Below are positions 33,809-37,019 of a stretch of 37,019 nt of DNA, in pieces. Location of the stretch: NCBI GenBank assembly GCA_021325275.1, contig JAJPHL010000040.1, positions 1-37,019 on the forward strand, written 5' to 3'. This stretch comes from Terriglobia bacterium (GTDB taxonomy: Bacteria; Acidobacteriota; Terriglobia; JAJPHL01). The stretch's first letter is position 1. Each line of letters starts with the position of its first letter. The notes under the pieces were generated by a model. That model worked only from the letters and a program-made list of their open reading frames with translations. It was not told where the DNA came from and did no database searches. The translations under genes and the position numbers were made by a program.

Positions 33809-34336
33809 CTACTCGGCAAACTTCTTCTCCTTGACCGCTTGATCCACCACCACGGCCAAGTTACGGGCGACCGCGCCCGTCACCGTCACCAACCGCTGCG
33901 CCGGCGCGTTCAGCAGGAACAGCAGTTTGGAAATCAATTCTTCCTTCGAGGGCAGCGTCGCCAGCTGACCAATCTCAGCGATGTTCACGACGCGGCCTTC
34001 CACGAAGCCGGCCTTGAACTTAAACGTTTCCGCGTTGTTCTTGGCGTACGTCGTGAGCGCTTTCGCCAGCGCCACTGGATCGCCGTCGGTGAAGGAAATC
34101 GCCGTGGGACCCGCCAATCCCTTGAGCGCGCCCTCGGCGGGTGTGCCTTCGGCCGCCAGTTCGGCGAGATTGTTTTTCACCACGCGATATTTTCCGCCGA
34201 CTGCGCGAACTTGCTTGCGCAATTCGTAATCCTGCTCGACGGTCATGCCGGTGAATCCGGTAATGATCAAGCCTTTGGACTTCGCCAGCTTGTCTTTGAG
34301 TTCGTCGAATTGTTTTTTCTTTTCGTTCTTATGCAT
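33809..34336 (-). CDS. rplJ: 50S ribosomal protein L10
   Basis: 175 residues. L10 anchors the L7/L12 stalk to 23S rRNA. Family segments include [42 protein letters not shown] and the C-terminal L12-binding helix. It starts only 15 nt after rplA, so the long leader used for L10 feedback in E. coli is missing. Confidence 0.98.
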   Translation of the reverse strand: MHKNEKKKQFDELKDKLAKSKGLIITGFTGMTVEQDYELRKQVRAVGGKYRVVKNNLAELAAEGTPAEGALKGLAGPTAISFTDGDPVALAKALTTYAKNNAETFKFKAGFVEGRVVNIAEIGQLATLPSKEELISKLLFLLNAPAQRLVTVTGAVARNLAVVVDQAVKEKKFAE

Positions 34337-34351
34337 GATTTGCCTCAGGCC

Positions 34352-35053
34352 TTACAGCGCCGCCTCCATAGCCGCCGTGTCGATGGAAATTCCAGGACTC
34401 ATCGTCGACGCCAGCGTGACACTGCGCAGATACTTGCCCTTCGCCGTGGTCGGTTTCGCCTTCATCACGGCGTTGAGCAGCGTGCTGGCGTTTTCTACCA
34501 GCTTCGGCGCGGTGAAACTGATTTTTCCCACCGGCACGTGCACGATGCCCGTTTTGTCGGTGCGAAATTCCACTTTGCCCGCTTTTTCTTCTTTCACGGC
34601 CTTGGCGATATCGAACGTCACCGTACCCGTCTTGGGATTCGGCATCAGTCCGCGCGGACCCAGCACTTTACCCAAGCGTCCCGCCGACTTCATCATGTCG
34701 GGCGTGGCGATCACTGCGTCGAAATCCACCCAGCCGCCTTGAATCTTCGCGACCATGTCTTCGCCGCCCACAAAATCGGCGCCCGCGTCGGTGGCCTCGC
34801 GCTGCTTTTCGCCGTTGGCGATCACCAGCACGCGCTTGTCTTTGCCCAAACCGTGCGGCAACACCACTGTGCCGCGAACCATTTGGTCGGCGTGTTTGGG
34901 ATCGACGCCCAGGCGGACGGCCAATTCGACGGTCTCGTCGAACTTGGCGTACTTGATTCGTTGCAGCAACGGCACGGCCTCGTCCAACTTATAAGGACGG
35001 TGTTCCACTTGCTGTTTGGCTTTCGCTTGATTCTTGCCTTCTCGTTGACCCAT
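34352..35053 (-). CDS. rplA: 50S ribosomal protein L1
   Basis: 233 residues. L1 forms the mobile stalk near the ribosomal E site. The signature [19 protein letters not shown] is present, with [22 protein letters not shown] at the N-terminus. It follows rplK by 8 nt and precedes rplJ by 15 nt. Confidence 0.98.
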   Translation of the reverse strand: MGQREGKNQAKAKQQVEHRPYKLDEAVPLLQRIKYAKFDETVELAVRLGVDPKHADQMVRGTVVLPHGLGKDKRVLVIANGEKQREATDAGADFVGGEDMVAKIQGGWVDFDAVIATPDMMKSAGRLGKVLGPRGLMPNPKTGTVTFDIAKAVKEEKAGKVEFRTDKTGIVHVPVGKISFTAPKLVENASTLLNAVMKAKPTTAKGKYLRSVTLASTMSPGISIDTAAMEAAL

Positions 35054-35061
35054 AGCTTCCC

Positions 35062-35493
35062 CTATGCCACCACTTCCAGGCCCATGCTGCGAGCCGTTCC
35101 GCGGATCGAATTCATCGCCGTTTCCAGCGACGCCGCGTTGAGGTCCGCCATCTTGGCCTTGGCGATTTCCTGTACTTGCTTCTCGGTGACTTTGCCGACT
35201 TTGTTTTTGTTCGGCTCACCCGATCCCTTGGCAATGCCCGCCGCTTTCTTCAGCAGCACCGAGGCCGGCGGCGTCTTGGTGATGAAGGTGAACGAACGGT
35301 CCGAGTAGACCGTAATCACCGCCGGAATCACCATGCCTTCCAGATCTTTGCTGTTGGTCTTGGCGTTGAATTGCTTGCAAAACTCCATGATCGCGATGCC
35401 GTGCTGACCGAGCGCCGGACCCACCGGCGGCGCGGGCGTAGCTTTTCCCGCTACGCACTGCACGCGCACCATTGCTTGTACTTTCTTAGCCAT
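35062..35493 (-). CDS. rplK: 50S ribosomal protein L11
   Basis: 143 residues. L11 binds the GTPase-associated centre of 23S rRNA. The N-terminal [14 protein letters not shown] motif and the C-terminal rRNA-binding domain ([39 protein letters not shown]) are present. Its ATG directly abuts the nusG stop (TAAATG), so the two genes are translationally linked. Confidence 0.98.
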   Translation of the reverse strand: MAKKVQAMVRVQCVAGKATPAPPVGPALGQHGIAIMEFCKQFNAKTNSKDLEGMVIPAVITVYSDRSFTFITKTPPASVLLKKAAGIAKGSGEPNKNKVGKVTEKQVQEIAKAKMADLNAASLETAMNSIRGTARSMGLEVVA

Positions 35494-36198
35494 TTAAGTC
35501 TTCTCCACTTGTAGGAAATCCAATTCCACCGGCGTGGCGCGACCGAAAATCGTGACCAGCACACGCAGCGTCCCGCGATCCGGATTCACTTCGTCGACAA
35601 CTCCCGTGAACGTGTTGAACGGTCCATCGACGATCTTCACCGTTTCGTTCTTCTCGAAGGTCATCTTGGCCTTCGGTTTTTCCGCCGACACGATCGCGCG
35701 GTTCAAAATCTGATCGACTTCTTGCGCCGACAACGGCGTGGGCGTTTGTCCGGTGCCGACAAAGCCCGTCACGCGGGGCGTCGACTTCACCAGATGCCAC
35801 AAGTCATCCGCGATTTTTCCGGTGTTCTGCTCGGCGTCCATTTCCACCAGCACGTAGCCGGGATAAAACAAGCGCTGCGTCTCGATGGTCTTGCCGGCGC
35901 GGCGCTCGGCGACGGTCTCCGTGGGAATTTCGATGCGGCCGAAGCTGGCATCCATGCCGAATGCCGTCACGCGGCTGCGCAGACTCTCCGCCACTTTCCG
36001 CTCGAAACCGGAATAAGTGTGGATGATGTACCACTGCTTCGACACCGCGGGGCCCGAGGGCGCCGATGCGGCCGGCGGCGGCGCTTCTTCCGCGTGGGGA
36101 GCCTGCGCGTGCGCCTGTTCGGCGGGCGCGGCACTCTCCGCGTGCTCGGTGTGCTCAGCGGTTTCGTTCGGCGAATTCGGTGTCGTCTCGTCGGACAT
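35494..36198 (-). CDS. nusG: Transcription termination/antitermination factor NusG
   Basis: 234 residues from the ATG at 36198 ([10 protein letters not shown]). An upstream ATG at 36243 would overlap secE and is less likely. Residues 1-53 are an extra acidic, Ala/Pro/Glu-rich tail of low complexity not found in E. coli NusG. The NGN domain runs from 54 ([20 protein letters not shown]) to about 165 with [10 protein letters not shown], and the KOW domain from about 175 ([21 protein letters not shown]). NusG binds RNA polymerase and links it to Rho or to the ribosome. It abuts rplK. Confidence 0.98.
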   Translation of the reverse strand: MSDETTPNSPNETAEHTEHAESAAPAEQAHAQAPHAEEAPPPAASAPSGPAVSKQWYIIHTYSGFERKVAESLRSRVTAFGMDASFGRIEIPTETVAERRAGKTIETQRLFYPGYVLVEMDAEQNTGKIADDLWHLVKSTPRVTGFVGTGQTPTPLSAQEVDQILNRAIVSAEKPKAKMTFEKNETVKIVDGPFNTFTGVVDEVNPDRGTLRVLVTIFGRATPVELDFLQVEKT

Positions 36199-36209
36199 AC
36201 GATTCTTTT

Positions 36210-36497
36210 TTACGATCCTTGCGCCAGCTTGGCGAACAGCCACTTAATGGCCGGTCCCATAATGAGCGTATCGGCCACGTAGAAAAACGCTCCGAAGAAA
36301 AACACGGTGAGAACCACCACAATCGTGGTGGATTGCACCTGATCGCGTGTGGGCCACGTGACGCGCTGCATCTCATAGCGAGTTTCGTTGTAGAACTCCC
36401 GAAACTCCTCGATCTTGTCGGAGAACCATCCGTGCGTCCGCGCGACTGCGGATTCGCCGTTCGTTACGCGTTTGTCTCTATCGGCCATGGTTTTCAT
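36210..36497 (-). CDS. secE: Preprotein translocase subunit SecE
   Basis: 95 residues (92 if translation starts at the ATG at 36488). It stabilises SecY in the inner-membrane translocon. The short, single-helix type has the conserved amphipathic segment [20 protein letters not shown] near 30-50 followed by one membrane helix ([20 protein letters not shown]). It lies between tRNA-Trp and nusG, the standard order. Confidence 0.96.
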   Translation of the reverse strand: MKTMADRDKRVTNGESAVARTHGWFSDKIEEFREFYNETRYEMQRVTWPTRDQVQSTTIVVVLTVFFFGAFFYVADTLIMGPAIKWLFAKLAQGS

Positions 36498-36532
36498 ACA
36501 ACTCGTTTCTTCCGATCACACACTTCAAAATC

Positions 36533-36607
36533 TGGCAGGGGCGCCCGGATTCGAACCGAGAAAATCGGTTTTGGAGACCGACGGTTTACCGTTGAGCCTA
36601 CACCCCT
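36533..36607 (-). tRNA. trnW: tRNA-Trp (anticodon CCA)
   Basis: 75 nt including an encoded CCA end. Acceptor stem AGGGGTG pairs with CGCCCCT, the anticodon loop is CTCCAAA with anticodon CCA, and the T-arm holds GGTTCGAATCC. It sits between rpmG and secE, as in many bacteria. Confidence 0.97.
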
Positions 36608-36619
36608 TGAAACCGTTGG

Positions 36620-36687
36620 GTTGCTGGTTGCCGGTTGCTGGTGGCTGGTTTTGTTTTTTCCAGCACCGGCAACCAGAAACCAGCAAC
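36620..36687. repeat. CAGCAAC-type inverted repeat between rpmG and tRNA-Trp
   Basis: GGTTGCCGGTTGCTGG (about 36626-36641) pairs with CCAGCACCGGCAACC (36660-36674), and outer GTTGCTGG pairs with CCAGCAAC (36680-36687). A T-rich loop lies between. It touches the rpmG stop codon. Confidence 0.75.
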
Positions 36688-36839
36688 TATTTCACTTCCT
36701 TATGACCCGTGTGCTTCCGGCAAGTGTTGCAGAACTTCTTCAGCTCGAGACGCTCGGTCATGGTCTTGCGATTCTTCGTCGTCGAGTAGTTGCGGTTCTT
36801 GCATTCCTCGCACTGCATCGTAATGATCTCTCGCGGCAT
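36687..36839 (-). CDS. rpmG: 50S ribosomal protein L33
   Basis: 50 residues, starting at ATG 36839 after AGAGG. L33 is a small large-subunit protein. It begins [18 protein letters not shown] and contains [18 protein letters not shown] and [11 protein letters not shown]. It keeps two Cys pairs (C10/C13 and C38/C41), so it is the zinc-binding form. A longer overlapping frame on the same strand is not a gene. Confidence 0.97.
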   Translation of the reverse strand: MPREIITMQCEECKNRNYSTTKNRKTMTERLELKKFCNTCRKHTGHKEVK

Positions 36840-36878
36840 TCTTTAACCTCTCAATTTTCGTCGCCAGTTTTGCCTTTT

Positions 36879-36908
36879 CCAGCAACCAGCACCAGCAACC
36901 AGCAACCG
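36879..36908. repeat. CAGCAAC heptamer repeat between tuf and rpmG
   Basis: Four near-identical units (CAGCAAC, CAGCAC, CAGCAAC, CAGCAAC) lie just after the tuf stop. They are the same family as at 15532-15598 and 36620-36687. Confidence 0.75.
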
Positions 36909-36911
36909 TTC

Positions 36912-37019
36912 TTACGCGATGATCTCGGCCACCGTACCCGCGCCGACCGTGCGTCCGCCCTCGCGAATGGCGAAGCGCATTTCCTTCTCCACGCCCACCG
37001 GCGTGATCAGTTCCACTTC
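36912..37019 (-). CDS. tuf: Elongation factor Tu, C-terminal end (partial)
   Basis: The last 35 codons of EF-Tu are within the window; the gene continues past the right edge. The C-terminal domain III end reads [25 protein letters not shown], then TVAEIIA and stop, as in all bacterial EF-Tu. EF-Tu delivers aminoacyl-tRNA to the ribosome. It heads the tuf-rpmG-trnW-secE-nusG block. Confidence 0.95.
   Translation of the reverse strand, partial: EVELITPVGVEKEMRFAIREGGRTVGAGTVAEIIA

Noticed and set aside
36700-36885. 61-codon frame overlapping rpmG on the same strand
   Set aside because: The L33 frame has the family sequence, two Cys pairs and a ribosome-binding site. The other frame has none of these.

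Overview
The window looks like a high-GC Acidobacteriota chromosome, most likely from the Solibacter/Bryobacter group. Three secreted-protein ends carry the C-terminal domain first defined in Solibacter (TIGR03437 type), two genes encode transmembrane winged-helix/PD40 regulators of a kind common in that phylum, and gene ends are decorated with short 7-nt and 9-nt intergenic repeats. The assignment is inferred from protein character and was not tested by a search.

Left part (1-17.5 kb), accessory and cell-surface functions. An SDR oxidoreductase (+) converges on an 840-residue protein (-) that appears to join a zincin-like metallopeptidase region to a nucleoside-phosphorylase-like domain. Next, on the minus strand, come a lower-GC two-gene membrane cassette, a frameshifted scrap of a TIGR03437 domain, and a tight three-gene secreted operon (212-aa exported protein, propeller-like protein, NHL-repeat protein; the last two end in TIGR03437 domains). 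Divergent from that operon is an overlapping pair of CadC/ToxR-like one-component regulators with PD40 propellers. After them come an AbiEii-type nucleotidyltransferase translationally coupled to a PaaI-type thioesterase, and a secreted FecR/Trp-rich protein (-).

Middle (17.5-24.4 kb). glnS (-) and a GH3 beta-glucosidase (+) are divergent across only 64 bp and may both be leaderless. A small secreted protein follows. A YeiH-type transporter (-) is preceded by an overlapping 34-codon membrane microprotein. Then comes a cluster of toxin-antitoxin-like genes: BrnT/BrnA with a damaged BrnT start, a small acidic ORF partly made of intergenic repeat, and a nucleotidyltransferase with its small partner.

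Right part (24.4-37 kb) is the conserved transcription/translation block, all on the minus strand: tuf (partial), rpmG, tRNA-Trp, secE, nusG, rplK, rplA, rplJ, rplL, rpoB, rpoC, closed by a textbook intrinsic terminator. Two things stand out: an eight-cysteine, double-zinc-ribbon-like insertion in the N-terminal lobe of RpoB, and a 17-bp perfect inverted repeat built of heptamers in the rpoB-rpoC spacer.
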